Shown here piece by piece: positions 17,644-27,595 of a stretch of DNA of 64,000 nucleotides. A program made the translations under genes and the position numbers. The DNA comes from Roseateles sp049532965 (GTDB lineage: Bacteria; Pseudomonadota; Gammaproteobacteria; Burkholderiales; Burkholderiaceae_C). The stretch covers positions 1,364,001 through 1,428,000 of the forward strand of contig NZ_CP186694.1 in assembly GCF_049532965.1 (NCBI RefSeq), in the 5' to 3' direction. The first letter of the stretch is position 1; each line of letters begins with the position of its first letter. The notes below the pieces were generated by a model. The model made no database searches and was not told where the DNA came from. It worked only from the letters and a program-made list of their open reading frames with translations.

Positions 17644-18921
17644 ATGACGCGCATCACGCAGCTGCGCACGATCGACGTGCGCTTCCCAACGTCGGCGCAA
17701 CTGGACGGCTCCGACGCGATGAACCCGGATCCGGACTACTCGGCCGCCTACGTGATCCTGGAGACGGACCAGCCCGGCCTCGAAGGCCATGGGCTGACCT
17801 TCACGATCGGGCGCGGCAACGACCTCTGCTGCCGGGCGATCGAGGCGATGCGGCACCTGCTGGTCGGCCTGGAGCTGGACTGGATCGCCGCCGACATGGG
17901 CCGCTTCTGGCGGCATGTGACCTCCGACAGCCAGTTGCGCTGGATCGGTCCGGACAAGGGCGCGATCCATCTCGCCACCGGGGCCGTGGTCAATGCGGTG
18001 TGGGACCTGTGGGCGAAGGCCGAGGGCAAGCCGCTCTGGCGCCTGGTGGCCGACATGAGCCCCGCGGAGCTCGTGCGCTGCATCGACTTCCGCTACCTCA
18101 CCGACTGCATCACGCCGGAGGAGGCGCTCGCCTTGCTGACCCGCGCCGCCGACGGCAAGGCCGAGCGGCGCGCGACGCTGGAGCGAGAGGGCTATCCCTG
18201 CTACACGACCTCCGCCGGCTGGCTCGGCTATCCGGACGACAAGCTGCGGCGGCTCTGCCAGCAGGCGGTGGACGCCGGCTTCGGGCATGTGAAGCTCAAG
18301 GTCGGCCGCGACCGCGACGACGACATCCGCCGCCTGCGCATCGCGCGGGAGGTGCTGGGCCCTGATCGCCGGCTGATGATCGACGCCAACCAGGTCTGGG
18401 ACGTGCCCGTCGCGATCGACTGGTTGAAGGACCTGGCCTTCGCCAGGCCCTGGTTCATCGAGGAGCCGACCAGCCCGGATGACGTCGAGGGCCACCGCGC
18501 GATCCGCGAGGCCGTCGCGCCGATGCGGGTCGCCACCGGCGAGATGTGCCAGAACCGCATCCTCTTCAAGCAGTTCATCATGCGCGGCGCGATCGACGTC
18601 GTGCAGATCGACAGCTGCCGCCTCGGCGGCGTCAACGAGATCCTGGCCGTGCTGCTGATGGCCGCGAAGTACGGCCTGCCGGTCTGCCCGCACGCCGGCG
18701 GCGTCGGGTTGTGCGAGTACGTGCAGCACCTGTCGATGATCGATTTCCTGTGCGTGTCGGGGACCCGCGAGGACCGCGTCATCGAGTACGTCGATCACCT
18801 GCACGAGCACTTCGTCGATCCCTGCGTCGTCCGCGGCGCGGCCTACCTGCCGCCGACCGCGCCGGGGTTCTCGATCACGATGAAGCCGGCGTCGCTCGAA
18901 CGCCATCGCTTTCGCGGGTGA
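17644..18921 (+). CDS. fucD: L-fuconate dehydratase (enolase superfamily)
   Basis: 425 residues, close to the 430-440 of characterised enzymes. It has a capping domain, then a barrel with general base KLK (Lys217/Lys219), Mg2+ ligands Asp247 (IDANQ), Glu273 (IEEP) and Glu300 (TGEM), and His350 (HAGG). This spacing matches the Xanthomonas campestris enzyme residue for residue with an offset of one (Lys220, Asp248, Glu274, Glu301, His351). It dehydrates L-fuconate to 2-keto-3-deoxy-L-fuconate. The family also accepts L-galactonate weakly, so cross-talk with the second pathway is possible. Last gene before the operator-bearing gap. Confidence 0.93.
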   Translation: MTRITQLRTIDVRFPTSAQLDGSDAMNPDPDYSAAYVILETDQPGLEGHGLTFTIGRGNDLCCRAIEAMRHLLVGLELDWIAADMGRFWRHVTSDSQLRWIGPDKGAIHLATGAVVNAVWDLWAKAEGKPLWRLVADMSPAELVRCIDFRYLTDCITPEEALALLTRAADGKAERRATLEREGYPCYTTSAGWLGYPDDKLRRLCQQAVDAGFGHVKLKVGRDRDDDIRRLRIAREVLGPDRRLMIDANQVWDVPVAIDWLKDLAFARPWFIEEPTSPDDVEGHRAIREAVAPMRVATGEMCQNRILFKQFIMRGAIDVVQIDSCRLGGVNEILAVLLMAAKYGLPVCPHAGGVGLCEYVQHLSMIDFLCVSGTREDRVIEYVDHLHEHFVDPCVVRGAAYLPPTAPGFSITMKPASLERHRFRG

Positions 18922-18978
18922 TCGGCCGCCGAGGCGGTGGCCGCTCCACCGCCCGCGGCGCGCCCTCGGTATTTCCCC

Positions 18979-19019
18979 CGGTAAGACCAGAATCAACATC
19001 TGGGAAACTGGTAAGACCA
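18979..19019. promoter_or_regulatory. paired FadR/GntR-type operators before the GH2-ABC-catabolic operon
   Basis: CGGTAAGACCA at 18979-18989 and TGGTAAGACCA at 19009-19019; the two starts are 30 bp apart. The form GGTnnnACC is the classic site of FadR-subfamily GntR regulators. The pair ends 57 bp before the GH2 start, in the only sizeable gap (155 bp) of the region. The GntR gene at the far end of the same operon (31647-32372) is the obvious candidate binder. Confidence 0.7.
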
Positions 19020-19076
19020 ATAACGGAGACATCTCCAAGGTCGCTCGGATCTATCCCGAGTCCTGAGAGAAAGGGA

Positions 19077-21992
19077 ATGAGGCAGATGCTGCGTCCGCCG
19101 ACGGTGGCCCCTTGGTTCGTGGCCGTGAAGTTCGTGGGGATGGTCCTGGCCGTGGTCCTGGCGAGCGCCCTGCTCCCGCCGGCCGTCCACGCCCAGCCCG
19201 CGCAACGGGTCGAGCGCGAGCGCCTGTCGCTGGACGCCGGTTGGTTGTTCCATCGAGGTGACGTTCCGGCGCCGCCCGTGAGGGGCCACGGCGCGAGCTA
19301 TCACCAGGCCAAGGCTGGCGGCGCCGTCGGCGCTGGTGGGGCGGAGTTCGACGACTCCGGCTGGCGCCGCCTGGACCTCCCGCATGACTGGGCCATCGAG
19401 AACGCCTTCGACCCCGAAGAGAACGCCTCGCAGGGCTATCGCGCCCGCGGCATCGGCTGGTACCGCCGCTACCTGCAACTGCCGGCGTCGGACCGCGGCC
19501 GCCATATCGAGCTGCAGTTCGACGGCATCGCCACGCACAGCACGGTCTGGGTCAACGGCATCGTGGTGAATCGCAACTGGTCCGGCTACAACGGCCGCGC
19601 CATCGACATCACGCCCTTCCTGCGCTACGGCGATGACGTCAACAACATCGCCGTGCGCGTCGACGCCGACGCGCAGGAAGGCTGGTGGTACGAAGGCGCC
19701 GGCATCTACCGGCACGTCTGGCTGGTCAAGCGCGATCCGCTGCACATCGCCACCGATGGCCTGTATGCCAATCCGGTGCTGCGCGATGGGCGCTGGACCC
19801 TGCCGGTCGAGGTGCAGGTCGACAACACCGGCGAGACCGGCCGCGAGGCCATCGTCGCGCTGCGCGTGACCGGCCCGGACGGCGCGCTCGTCGCGCAGGG
19901 CGACACTCGCGTCCGCGTGGCCGCGCTGGCGTCCGCCACGGCGCGGCTGACGCTGCAGGTGCCGCGGCCGCAGCTGTGGTCGCCGACGTCGCCTCGGCTC
20001 TATCGCGTCCAGGCGGTGCTGCGCCAGCCCGGCGCAGGCCCCACGCGCGACATCGACAGCACCGAACTGCGCACCGGTTTCCGCACGACGCGCTTCGACG
20101 CCGAGCGGGGCTTCTTCCTCAACGGCGAGCCGCTGAAGCTGCACGGCGTGTGCATCCATCAGGACCATGCCGGTGTCGGTGTGGCGGTGCCGACCGCCCT
20201 CTGGGAATTCCGGCTGCGCCGCCTGCAGGAGATGGGTGTCAACGCGGTCCGCTTCGCCCACAACGCGGTGGCGCCGGAGGTGATGGACCTGGCGGACCAG
20301 CTTGGCCTGCTGGTCATGAACGAGAACCGGAACTTCAACTCGAGCCCGGACACGATGGCGCAGCTCGAGTGGCTGGTGCGGCGCGACCGCCACCGTCCCA
20401 GCGTGATCCTCTGGTCGATCTTCAACGAGGAGCCGCTGCAAGGCACCGAGCAGGGTCGCGAGATGGCGCGTCGCATGGTCGCCGCGATCAAGCGCCTGGA
20501 TCCGAGCCGGCCCGTCACCGCGGGCATGCACGATGGCCTCTTCGCCGAACGCAACGCCGGCGAGGTGCTGGACGTGGTCGGCATCAATTACCAGGTCTAC
20601 GCGTATGACCGCTACCACCGCGAGCATCCGCGCCGGCCGCTGGTCAGCTCGGAAGACACCTCCGCCTACATGACGCGCGGGGCCTGGCGCAGCGACCGTG
20701 CCGCGCAGGTGCTGGCCAGCGACGACAACGAGCCGTCGTCCTGGGGCCAGACGCATCGCGCCGCCTGGCGGAACATCGCGGACCGGTCCTTCATCGCGGG
20801 CAGTTTCGTGTGGAGCGGCTTCGACTACCACGGCGAGCCGACCCCCTTCCAATGGCCCAGCGCATCCACCTTCTTCGGCGCGCTCGACCTGTGCGGCTTC
20901 CCGAAGGCGGCCTTCTACATCCGCCAGGCGCAGTGGGTCAGGGACAGGACGGTGGTCAAGGTCCTGCCGCACTGGAACTGGACCGGCAGCGAGGGCCAGC
21001 CGGTGAAGGTGATGGTCGCCACGAATGCGCCGCGCGTGCGGCTGCTGCTGAACGGACAGCCGGTGGCCGAGCAGGCGGCGGACCGCGACGGCATCGTCAG
21101 CGTCGACCTGCCTTATGCGCCAGGCCGGATCGAGGCGGTCGCGCTGCAAGGCGAGCGCGAGCTGGCCCGCGACGTGGTCGAGACCAGCGGCGCTCCGGCC
21201 CGCCTGGTGCTCACGCCCGTGTTCGGGCCCGGACGTACCGCATTGGCTGGTGACGGCCGGGACGCCGTGCCGGTGACAGTGAGCGCGGTCGATGCGCAGG
21301 GCCGTCCCGTGCCGACCGCCAACCTGCGGGTGCGCTTCGAGGCGACCGGCGCCGGCCGCCTGATCGGTGCCGGCAATGGCGATCCCAACTCGCACGAACC
21401 GTCGAAGGCCCCGGAACGCTCGCTGTTCAACGGGCTGGCGCAGGCGATCCTTCAGACGGAACGCGGAGGCCAGGGACCGCTCCGGCTGCGCGCCACTGCG
21501 GACGGCCTGACATCCGCCGAGATCGTGATGGACGTGCGCGCCGCCGCCCTCCCCGCCGTGCCGGCTGCGGAAGCAATCAGCCGCGTCGGCGGCTGGCGCA
21601 TCTCGCCGGCCCAGGCCGCGCGGCCGGACCCCAACCAGGTCCTTGCCGAGAACGACATGAACAGCTGGGGCTGGGGCGAGCCGCCGATCCGCCAGGCCGC
21701 CGAGCCGCAGGCCTGGCGCGCCTACCGGACATCCCTGCGCCTGCGCGCGGACCGCAACGACGGTCGCGGACATCTGCTGTTCCGCGAGATCGCCGGCCAG
21801 GCGGAGGTCTGGGTCGACGGCATCAAGATCGGCGAGAAGACCTCGGCGGCGCCCGGACCGCTGCGCGTGCCGCTGGCCCAGGGGCCTGGCTGGCGCACGA
21901 TGACCGTGCTGGTGCGCGCGGCACCGGGTGAGCCGTCTGGCCTCACGGGCCGCGTGTCCATCGAACGCGGTGCGGCGGGACCGTCACCCTGA
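19077..21992 (+). CDS. GH2 beta-galactosidase-like enzyme, secreted
   Basis: 971 residues with an N-terminal signal (VVLASALLPPAVHA-QP). The GH2 sugar-binding jelly-roll has LDLPHDWAIE and GWYRRYLQLP, followed by the Ig-like domain and the TIM barrel. Expected acid/base is Glu451 in WSIFNEEP, nucleophile Glu526 in VSSEDTS. C-terminal DUF4982-like (VKVLPHWNW) and Big-like/GH2_N-like domains follow. Likely removes beta-galactose (or another beta-linked sugar) from xyloglucan oligosaccharides. ATG 19086, with AAGGGA about 10 nt before it, is an alternative start. First gene of the operon behind the paired operators; 33 bp before the ABC ATPase gene. Confidence 0.88.
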   Translation: MRQMLRPPTVAPWFVAVKFVGMVLAVVLASALLPPAVHAQPAQRVERERLSLDAGWLFHRGDVPAPPVRGHGASYHQAKAGGAVGAGGAEFDDSGWRRLDLPHDWAIENAFDPEENASQGYRARGIGWYRRYLQLPASDRGRHIELQFDGIATHSTVWVNGIVVNRNWSGYNGRAIDITPFLRYGDDVNNIAVRVDADAQEGWWYEGAGIYRHVWLVKRDPLHIATDGLYANPVLRDGRWTLPVEVQVDNTGETGREAIVALRVTGPDGALVAQGDTRVRVAALASATARLTLQVPRPQLWSPTSPRLYRVQAVLRQPGAGPTRDIDSTELRTGFRTTRFDAERGFFLNGEPLKLHGVCIHQDHAGVGVAVPTALWEFRLRRLQEMGVNAVRFAHNAVAPEVMDLADQLGLLVMNENRNFNSSPDTMAQLEWLVRRDRHRPSVILWSIFNEEPLQGTEQGREMARRMVAAIKRLDPSRPVTAGMHDGLFAERNAGEVLDVVGINYQVYAYDRYHREHPRRPLVSSEDTSAYMTRGAWRSDRAAQVLASDDNEPSSWGQTHRAAWRNIADRSFIAGSFVWSGFDYHGEPTPFQWPSASTFFGALDLCGFPKAAFYIRQAQWVRDRTVVKVLPHWNWTGSEGQPVKVMVATNAPRVRLLLNGQPVAEQAADRDGIVSVDLPYAPGRIEAVALQGERELARDVVETSGAPARLVLTPVFGPGRTALAGDGRDAVPVTVSAVDAQGRPVPTANLRVRFEATGAGRLIGAGNGDPNSHEPSKAPERSLFNGLAQAILQTERGGQGPLRLRATADGLTSAEIVMDVRAAALPAVPAAEAISRVGGWRISPAQAARPDPNQVLAENDMNSWGWGEPPIRQAAEPQAWRAYRTSLRLRADRNDGRGHLLFREIAGQAEVWVDGIKIGEKTSAAPGPLRVPLAQGPGWRTMTVLVRAAPGEPSGLTGRVSIERGAAGPSP

Positions 21993-22025
21993 GCGCCGCG
22001 GCAAGGCCACCAGGAACCTTCATCG

Positions 22026-23639
22026 ATGAACGCGCTGCCGTCCACGCCCGCCCTCCCCGCGCTGCTCAGCATGCGCGGCGTGTGCAAGCGTTTCGACAAC
22101 GTCGTCGCGCTGGCCGATGTCGCGCTGGACGTCCACCGCGGCGAGGTGCATGCAATCTGCGGCGAGAACGGCGCCGGCAAGTCGACGTTGATGAAGGTGC
22201 TCAGCGGCGTGCTGGCCCCGGACGAGGGCGAGATCCGCATCGATGGCGAGGTGGTCCACATCGCGGGCCTGTCCGACGCGCAGCGGCTGGGCATCGTGAT
22301 GATTCACCAGGAACTGAACCTGGTGCCGCACCTCACTGTCGCCGAAAACATCTGGCTCGGCCGCGAACCGCGGCGCGGCTGGTTCGTCGACCGCGAGCGC
22401 CAGCGCGAAGGCGCGCGTGCCTGCCTGGCGCGGCTGGGCGCGGCCATCGATCCCGATGCCCTGGTGGCGACGCTGCCGATCGCGCAACGGCAACTGGTCG
22501 AGATCGCCAAGGCGCTGTCGCTGGACGCGCGGCTGCTGATCATGGACGAGCCGACCTCCTCGCTGGGCGAGGCGGACGCGGCCCGCCTGCTGCAGGTGGT
22601 GCGCGAGCTCAAGCGCGACGGCGTGGGCATCGTCTACATCTCGCACCGGCTGGATGAGCTCGAGGCAATCGCTGACCGCGCGACGGTGCTGCGCGATGGC
22701 TGCTACATCGCGACGCACCGCTGGCCGGAGACGTCGATCGACGCGATCGTCAGCCTGATGGTGGGCCGCGAGCTGACCCAGCAGTTCCCGCCGGCCACGC
22801 GCCGCCCCACGCGGGACGTGCTGCTGCGCGTGCGCGGGCTGCGCCGCGACGGCGTCGTGGGGCCGGTGGACTTCGACCTGAGGCGCGGCGAGATCCTGGG
22901 CTTCGCCGGCCTGGTCGGCGCGGGCCGGACCGAGACCGCGCGCGCGCTCTTCGGCGCCGATCCCCTCGACGCGGGCGAGATCGCCCTCGAGGGCCGGCCG
23001 CTGCGTATCCGCTCGCCGCGCGATGCCATCGAGGCCGGGCTCGCCTATGTCTCCGAGGACCGCAAGGCCCAGGGACTGGCGGTCGCGATGAGCGTGGCGC
23101 ACAACATCACGATGGCCCACCTGGGGTCGCTGACTGGGGCCCTGGGCATCATCGACGCGGCGCGGGAACGGGCCGCGGCAGAGCGCTTCATCGCGCAGCT
23201 GGGCATCCGCACACCTTCTCCGCACCAGGCGGCGCGGCTGCTTTCCGGTGGCAACCAGCAGAAGGTGGTCATCGCGAAATGGCTGTTCCGCCAAGCGCGC
23301 GTGATCGTGTTCGACGAACCCACCCGCGGCATCGACGTGGGCGCGAAGTACGCGATCTACGCGTTGATGGACCAGCTCGCGGCGCAGGGCGTCGGTGTCG
23401 TGCTGATCAGCTCGGACCTGCCGGAGATCCTCGGCCTCACCGACCGCGTCGCGGTCTTCCGCCAGGGACGCATCGCCGGCGTGCTGGAGACGCGGCGATG
23501 CAGCCAGCAGGACGTGATCCGCCTGGCCTCGGTGGGCGGGCAGGACCCGACCCGCGACCCCGCCGACAGGGCCCCCGCCCCTCATGACAACGCCCACGAC
23601 GCCACCGGCGGCGCGGGCCTCGCCACCACGTCCTCATGA
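22026..23639 (+). CDS. sugar ABC transporter ATP-binding protein, ribose type (two ABC domains)
   Basis: 537 residues with two tandem nucleotide-binding domains as in RbsA/MglA. The N-terminal half has Walker A GENGAGKST, a Q-loop and Walker B LLIMDEPTSSL. The C-terminal half has a degenerate Walker A (GAGRTETA), signature LSGGNQQKV and Walker B VIVFDEPTRGID. It powers the permease encoded next, whose start overlaps its stop (ATGA). Substrate is inferred as a monosaccharide released from xyloglucan, with L-fucose or L-galactose most likely given the downstream catabolic genes. Confidence 0.93.
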   Translation: MNALPSTPALPALLSMRGVCKRFDNVVALADVALDVHRGEVHAICGENGAGKSTLMKVLSGVLAPDEGEIRIDGEVVHIAGLSDAQRLGIVMIHQELNLVPHLTVAENIWLGREPRRGWFVDRERQREGARACLARLGAAIDPDALVATLPIAQRQLVEIAKALSLDARLLIMDEPTSSLGEADAARLLQVVRELKRDGVGIVYISHRLDELEAIADRATVLRDGCYIATHRWPETSIDAIVSLMVGRELTQQFPPATRRPTRDVLLRVRGLRRDGVVGPVDFDLRRGEILGFAGLVGAGRTETARALFGADPLDAGEIALEGRPLRIRSPRDAIEAGLAYVSEDRKAQGLAVAMSVAHNITMAHLGSLTGALGIIDAARERAAAERFIAQLGIRTPSPHQAARLLSGGNQQKVVIAKWLFRQARVIVFDEPTRGIDVGAKYAIYALMDQLAAQGVGVVLISSDLPEILGLTDRVAVFRQGRIAGVLETRRCSQQDVIRLASVGGQDPTRDPADRAPAPHDNAHDATGGAGLATTSS

Positions 23640-24619
23640 ACGAACGACAGAAAGACCTGCTCCAGAAGTTCGCCGCGCTCGCCGGCCTGCTGCTGCTCGT
23701 GCTCGTGTTCTCGCTGACGAGCAGCGCCTTCTTCTCCGTCGGCAACGCGATGACCGTGTCGCTGCAGGTCACGACCATCGTCTACCTGGGCCTGGGCGCC
23801 ACGCTGGTGATCCTGACCGGCGGCATCGACCTGTCGGTCGGCTCGGTGCTGGCGCTGTCGGGCGTCACGGCCGGTCTGCTGGTCAAGCAGGGCCTGCCCG
23901 TGGCGCCGGCGATGGCGGCCGGCGTGGTGGTCGGCGCGCTGTGCGGGGCCATCAACGGCCTGTGCGTGACCCGGCTGCGCCTGCCGCCGTTCATCGCGAC
24001 GCTGGGCATGATGCTCGTCGCACGAGGCGTGGCGCTGCAGCTGACCGATGCGCGTGCCATCTCGGGCCTGGGCGAGGCATTCGGGGTGCTGGGCAACGGC
24101 ACGCTCGGGCGCATCGAGGAGATCGACGTGCAGGGCTTCCCCAACGTCCTCTTTCCCGGCATCCCGTATCCGGTGCTGCTGATGGTGCTGCTGGCCGTCG
24201 TCGTGGGACTGCTGCTGCGCCGCACGCTGCTGGGCCGGCATCTGCACGCGATCGGATCGAACGCGGAGGCGGCGCGGCTGTCCGGCATCAACGTGGCGGG
24301 CGTGGCGATGTTCGCCTACATCTGTTCCGGCGCGCTCGCCGGGCTCACCGGCTGCGTGCTGATGTCGCGGCTGGTGACGGCGCAGCCCAACGAGGGCGTG
24401 ATGTACGAACTCGATGCCATCGCGGCCGCCGTCATCGGCGGCACCTCGCTGAGCGGTGGCGTCGGCAGCGTGTCCGGCACCGTCATCGGCGCCTTCGTCA
24501 TCGGCATCCTGCGCAACGGCCTGAACATGAACGGCGTCTCGGCGTTCTCGCAGCAGATCATCATCGGCCTGGTCATCCTCGTCACCGTGTGGATCGACCA
24601 GCTTCGCAACCGGCGCTAG
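23636..24619 (+). CDS. sugar ABC transporter permease, ribose type
   Basis: 327 residues, a polytopic inner-membrane protein of the RbsC/BPD_transp_2 family with about 8-10 hydrophobic helices. Family motifs present are LTGGIDLSVGSVLALSG, GLCVTRLRLPPFIATLG and the ATPase-contact region GSNAEAARLSGINV. It pairs with the double ATPase upstream and the binding protein downstream. The 65-bp gap to the next gene holds a good ribosome-binding site (AAGGAGA) for it. Confidence 0.93.
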   Translation: MNERQKDLLQKFAALAGLLLLVLVFSLTSSAFFSVGNAMTVSLQVTTIVYLGLGATLVILTGGIDLSVGSVLALSGVTAGLLVKQGLPVAPAMAAGVVVGALCGAINGLCVTRLRLPPFIATLGMMLVARGVALQLTDARAISGLGEAFGVLGNGTLGRIEEIDVQGFPNVLFPGIPYPVLLMVLLAVVVGLLLRRTLLGRHLHAIGSNAEAARLSGINVAGVAMFAYICSGALAGLTGCVLMSRLVTAQPNEGVMYELDAIAAAVIGGTSLSGGVGSVSGTVIGAFVIGILRNGLNMNGVSAFSQQIIIGLVILVTVWIDQLRNRR

Positions 24620-24684
24620 AGACCATCGGCGGAACCGGCATGCCCGCCCGCCTGGATACGGCTCATCCGACAAGGAGACCTCGC

Positions 24685-25662
24685 ATGGCCCGCACCCCGT
24701 CGCCCTTCCCCTCCCCGTCCGTCGCCGTCGCGCTGCGGCGCACGCTGCTGGGCGCCAGCCTGGCGGTGCTGGGCGTCGCGGCCCAGGCCGGCGAGATCGC
24801 CGTGATCGTCAAGACGACCAACTCCAGCTTCTGGCAGAACGTCAACAAGGGCGCGGATGCCGCGATCAAGCAGGTCAACGGCCACACGCTGACCTTCTCC
24901 GGCCCGGCGTCGGAATCGGCGGTGGCCGACCAGGTGAACCTCGTGGAGAACGCGGTCAACCGCCGCGTCGCCGGGATCGTGCTCGCGCCGTCCGACCCGG
25001 ACGCGCTGGTGCCGGCCGTCAAGCGCGCCTGGGAGGCCCGCATCCCGGTGGTGCTGATCGACTCCCGCCTGTCCGATGGCGGCAAGGCGTACTACCAGTC
25101 CTTCCTGTCCACTGACAACCGCGCGGCTGGCGAGCTCTGCGCGAAGGCGCTGATCGCGCGCATCGGCACGACCGGCAAGGTGGCGGTGATGTCCTACGTC
25201 GCCGGCGCGGGCTCCGAAACGGACCGCGTGGGCGCCTTCAAGCGCTACCTGCAGGCCAACTCGAAGCTGGAGATCGTCGGCCCCTACTACTCCCAGTCGC
25301 AGATGGCCACGGCGATGAACCAGACCACCGACGTGCTGGCCGCCCATCGCGATCTCAAGGCCCTGTTCGGCGCCAACGAGCCGACGGCGGTGGGCATGGG
25401 TCGCGCGCTCGTGCAGAGCGGCCGGGCCGGCCAGGTCGTCGCCATCGGCTTCGATGGCAACCAGGACCTGCAGAAGTTCGTCCAGGACGGAACGCTCGAA
25501 GGCATCGCCGTCCAGAGTTCGTTCCAGATGGGCTACCTGGGCGTCAAGACCGTGGACGAGCTGCTGCAACGCAAGCCCGTGCCGAAGTTCCGCGACACCG
25601 GCGTCGTCTGGGTCAACAAGAGCAACCTGCAAACGCCCGAAGCCCGGGCGGTCCTCTACTGA
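24685..25662 (+). CDS. sugar-binding protein of ribose-type ABC transporter
   Basis: 325 residues. An export signal (LLGASLAVLGVAAQAGE) is followed by a two-lobed Peripla_BP_4 fold with IVKTTNSSFWQNVNKGA, GIVLAPSDPDALVPAV and VVAIGFDGNQD. It delivers a monosaccharide to the permease; sugar identity cannot be read from sequence, but L-fucose/L-galactose fits the operon. The start at 24685 has AAGGAGA 7-8 nt upstream. The stop and the next start share TGATG. Confidence 0.93.
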   Translation: MARTPSPFPSPSVAVALRRTLLGASLAVLGVAAQAGEIAVIVKTTNSSFWQNVNKGADAAIKQVNGHTLTFSGPASESAVADQVNLVENAVNRRVAGIVLAPSDPDALVPAVKRAWEARIPVVLIDSRLSDGGKAYYQSFLSTDNRAAGELCAKALIARIGTTGKVAVMSYVAGAGSETDRVGAFKRYLQANSKLEIVGPYYSQSQMATAMNQTTDVLAAHRDLKALFGANEPTAVGMGRALVQSGRAGQVVAIGFDGNQDLQKFVQDGTLEGIAVQSSFQMGYLGVKTVDELLQRKPVPKFRDTGVVWVNKSNLQTPEARAVLY

Positions 25663-26753
25663 TGTCCGTCCTCTCGCCACCTGCCGCCGGCACTGCCGCC
25701 TCGGCGCCGCCCCCCATGCCCCTCGAGGATCGTCCCCTGGGCCGCACCGGCCTGCGATTCAGTCCGCTCGGCCTCGGGGCGGCCGCGCTCGCCGGTCTCT
25801 ACGACCCGGTCGACGAGGTCACCGCCGCCGCGACGCTGCAAAGCGCCTGGGAAGCGGGCCTGCGCTACATCGATACGGCGCCGTTCTACGGCTACACGCG
25901 CAGCGAGCGCCGCGTCGGTACCTTCCTGGCCGGCCAGCCGCGCGATGGCCTGGTGCTGTCGACGAAGGTCGGGCGGCTGCTCAAGCCCGATCGCACGGTC
26001 CTGCCGGGCAGCGACGGCTGGGCCGATCCGCTGCCGTTCCGCCCGGTCTTCGACTACAGCCGCGATGGCGTGATGCGCTCGGTCGAGGACAGCCTGCAGC
26101 GACTGGGCGGGGCGCGGATCGACCTGCTGCTGGTGCATGACATCGGCCGCGCGACGCATGGTCCGCAGCACGGGCGGCACTGGCGGGCGTTGACCGAGGG
26201 AGGCGGCTTCCGCGCGCTCGAGTCGCTGCGCACCCAGGGGGTGGTGAGGGCCATTGGCCTGGGCGTCAACGAGTGGGAAGTGGCCTGGGACGCCCTGTCC
26301 GCCGCGCCGATCGACTGCGTGCTGCTGGCCGGGCGCTACACGCTGCTGGAGCAGGACGCCCTGGGCTTCCTCGACCGCTGCGCCACGGACGGCGTGGGCG
26401 TCGTCATCGGCGGCCCCTTCAACTCCGGCCTGCTGGCGGGGCAGGCGAAATACAACTACGGCAGTGTGCCGGCCGAGGCGAAGCAGCATGCCGACGCGCT
26501 GGCCGCCGTTTGTGCCGAGCACGACGTTCCCCTGCCCGCGGCCGCGCTGCAGTTTCCGCTGGCGCACCCGGCGGTGGTGAGCGTGCTCGCGGGCATGCGC
26601 TCGCCGGAGCAGGTGCAGGCCAACGTGGCCTGGATGCGGCGGCCGATCCCTGGCGCGTTGTGGCACGCGTTGCGCGACCGCGGCTTGACCCACGCGGGCG
26701 CGCCCTTGCCGGCCGAACCATGGCCAAGCGCGGTGCGCGGAGAGCCGACATGA
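25662..26753 (+). CDS. aldo-keto reductase, probable L-fucose/L-galactose 1-dehydrogenase
   Basis: 363 residues, cytoplasmic. It is an AKR barrel starting LGRTGLRFSPLGLG, with catalytic Asp-Tyr in YIDTAPFYGYTRSERRVG, Lys in LVLSTKVGRLL and His in DLLLVHDIG. AKRs of this type (D-threo-aldose 1-dehydrogenase, L-galactose dehydrogenase) oxidise L-fucose or L-galactose at C1 to the lactone with NAD(P)+. The lactonase gene directly downstream (ATGA overlap) supports the role. This would be the shared entry step for both L-sugar branches. Confidence 0.87.
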   Translation: MSVLSPPAAGTAASAPPPMPLEDRPLGRTGLRFSPLGLGAAALAGLYDPVDEVTAAATLQSAWEAGLRYIDTAPFYGYTRSERRVGTFLAGQPRDGLVLSTKVGRLLKPDRTVLPGSDGWADPLPFRPVFDYSRDGVMRSVEDSLQRLGGARIDLLLVHDIGRATHGPQHGRHWRALTEGGGFRALESLRTQGVVRAIGLGVNEWEVAWDALSAAPIDCVLLAGRYTLLEQDALGFLDRCATDGVGVVIGGPFNSGLLAGQAKYNYGSVPAEAKQHADALAAVCAEHDVPLPAAALQFPLAHPAVVSVLAGMRSPEQVQANVAWMRRPIPGALWHALRDRGLTHAGAPLPAEPWPSAVRGEPT

Positions 26754-27595
26754 GGATCGACGCGCACCAGCACTTCTGGCGGCTGGCCGATCGCGCCGGC
26801 CAGTGGCCGCCGCCGGTGCTGGCCGCGATCCACCGCGACTTCGGGCCCGAGGACCTCGCGCCGCACCTGAGCGCCTGCGGCATCGACGCGACGGTGCTGG
26901 TGCAATCGCTGCCCAGCGTCGAGGACACGCGATGGATGCTATCCGTCGCCGCGGCGACGCCCTGGGTGCGCGGCGTGGTCGGCTGGGTCGACTTCAAGGC
27001 CGCCGACGCGCCCGCCCAGATCGAGGCGCTGGCCCGGGAACCCCTGCTCAAGGGCCTGCGCCCGATGCTCCAGGACCTGCCCGACGACGACTGGATCGCC
27101 GATCCGGCCTGCGATCCGGCCGCCCGGGCGATGCAACGCCACGGCCTGGTCTTCGACGCGCTGGTGTTGACGCGCCAGTTGCCGGCACTGCGCCGCTTCG
27201 CGGCCCGTCATCCCGATTTGCGGATGGTGATCGACCACGCGGCCAAGCCCCTCATCGCGCACGGCGAGATCGAGCCCTGGTGGAGCGACCTCGCGGCGCT
27301 GGCCGCGCTGCCGCAGGTGCATTGCAAGGTCTCGGGACTGCTGACCGAAGCCGGCGATTGCCTGGACGACGCGACGCTGCGTCCCTATGTGCAGGCGCTG
27401 TGGGATCTCTTCGGGCCGCGGCGCCTGCTATGGGGCAGCGACTGGCCGGTACTGCGCCTGGCGGCGGACTACGCTGGCTGGTGGGAACAAGCGCAACGCC
27501 TCGCGCGCCAGCTCGTGCCCGCGCCCACGCCGGGCGACCTCGACGCCCTGTTCGGCGGCAACGCCGCCGGCTTCTACGGACTCTCCCCATGCTGA
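26750..27595 (+). CDS. amidohydrolase-family sugar lactonase (L-fucono/L-galactono-lactonase)
   Basis: 281 residues. A COG3618 amidohydrolase begins with the metal-binding MRIDAHQHFW (His6, His8). It also has VLVQS, VIDHAAKP (metal His) and WGSDWPV (catalytic Asp). Members of this group hydrolyse L-fucono-1,5-lactone and L-galactono-1,5-lactone. ATG 26750 overlaps the dehydrogenase stop; the gene overlaps the next one by 7 bp. It supplies L-fuconate to the dehydratase at 17644 and L-galactonate to the dehydrogenase downstream. Confidence 0.88.
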   Translation: MRIDAHQHFWRLADRAGQWPPPVLAAIHRDFGPEDLAPHLSACGIDATVLVQSLPSVEDTRWMLSVAAATPWVRGVVGWVDFKAADAPAQIEALAREPLLKGLRPMLQDLPDDDWIADPACDPAARAMQRHGLVFDALVLTRQLPALRRFAARHPDLRMVIDHAAKPLIAHGEIEPWWSDLAALAALPQVHCKVSGLLTEAGDCLDDATLRPYVQALWDLFGPRRLLWGSDWPVLRLAADYAGWWEQAQRLARQLVPAPTPGDLDALFGGNAAGFYGLSPC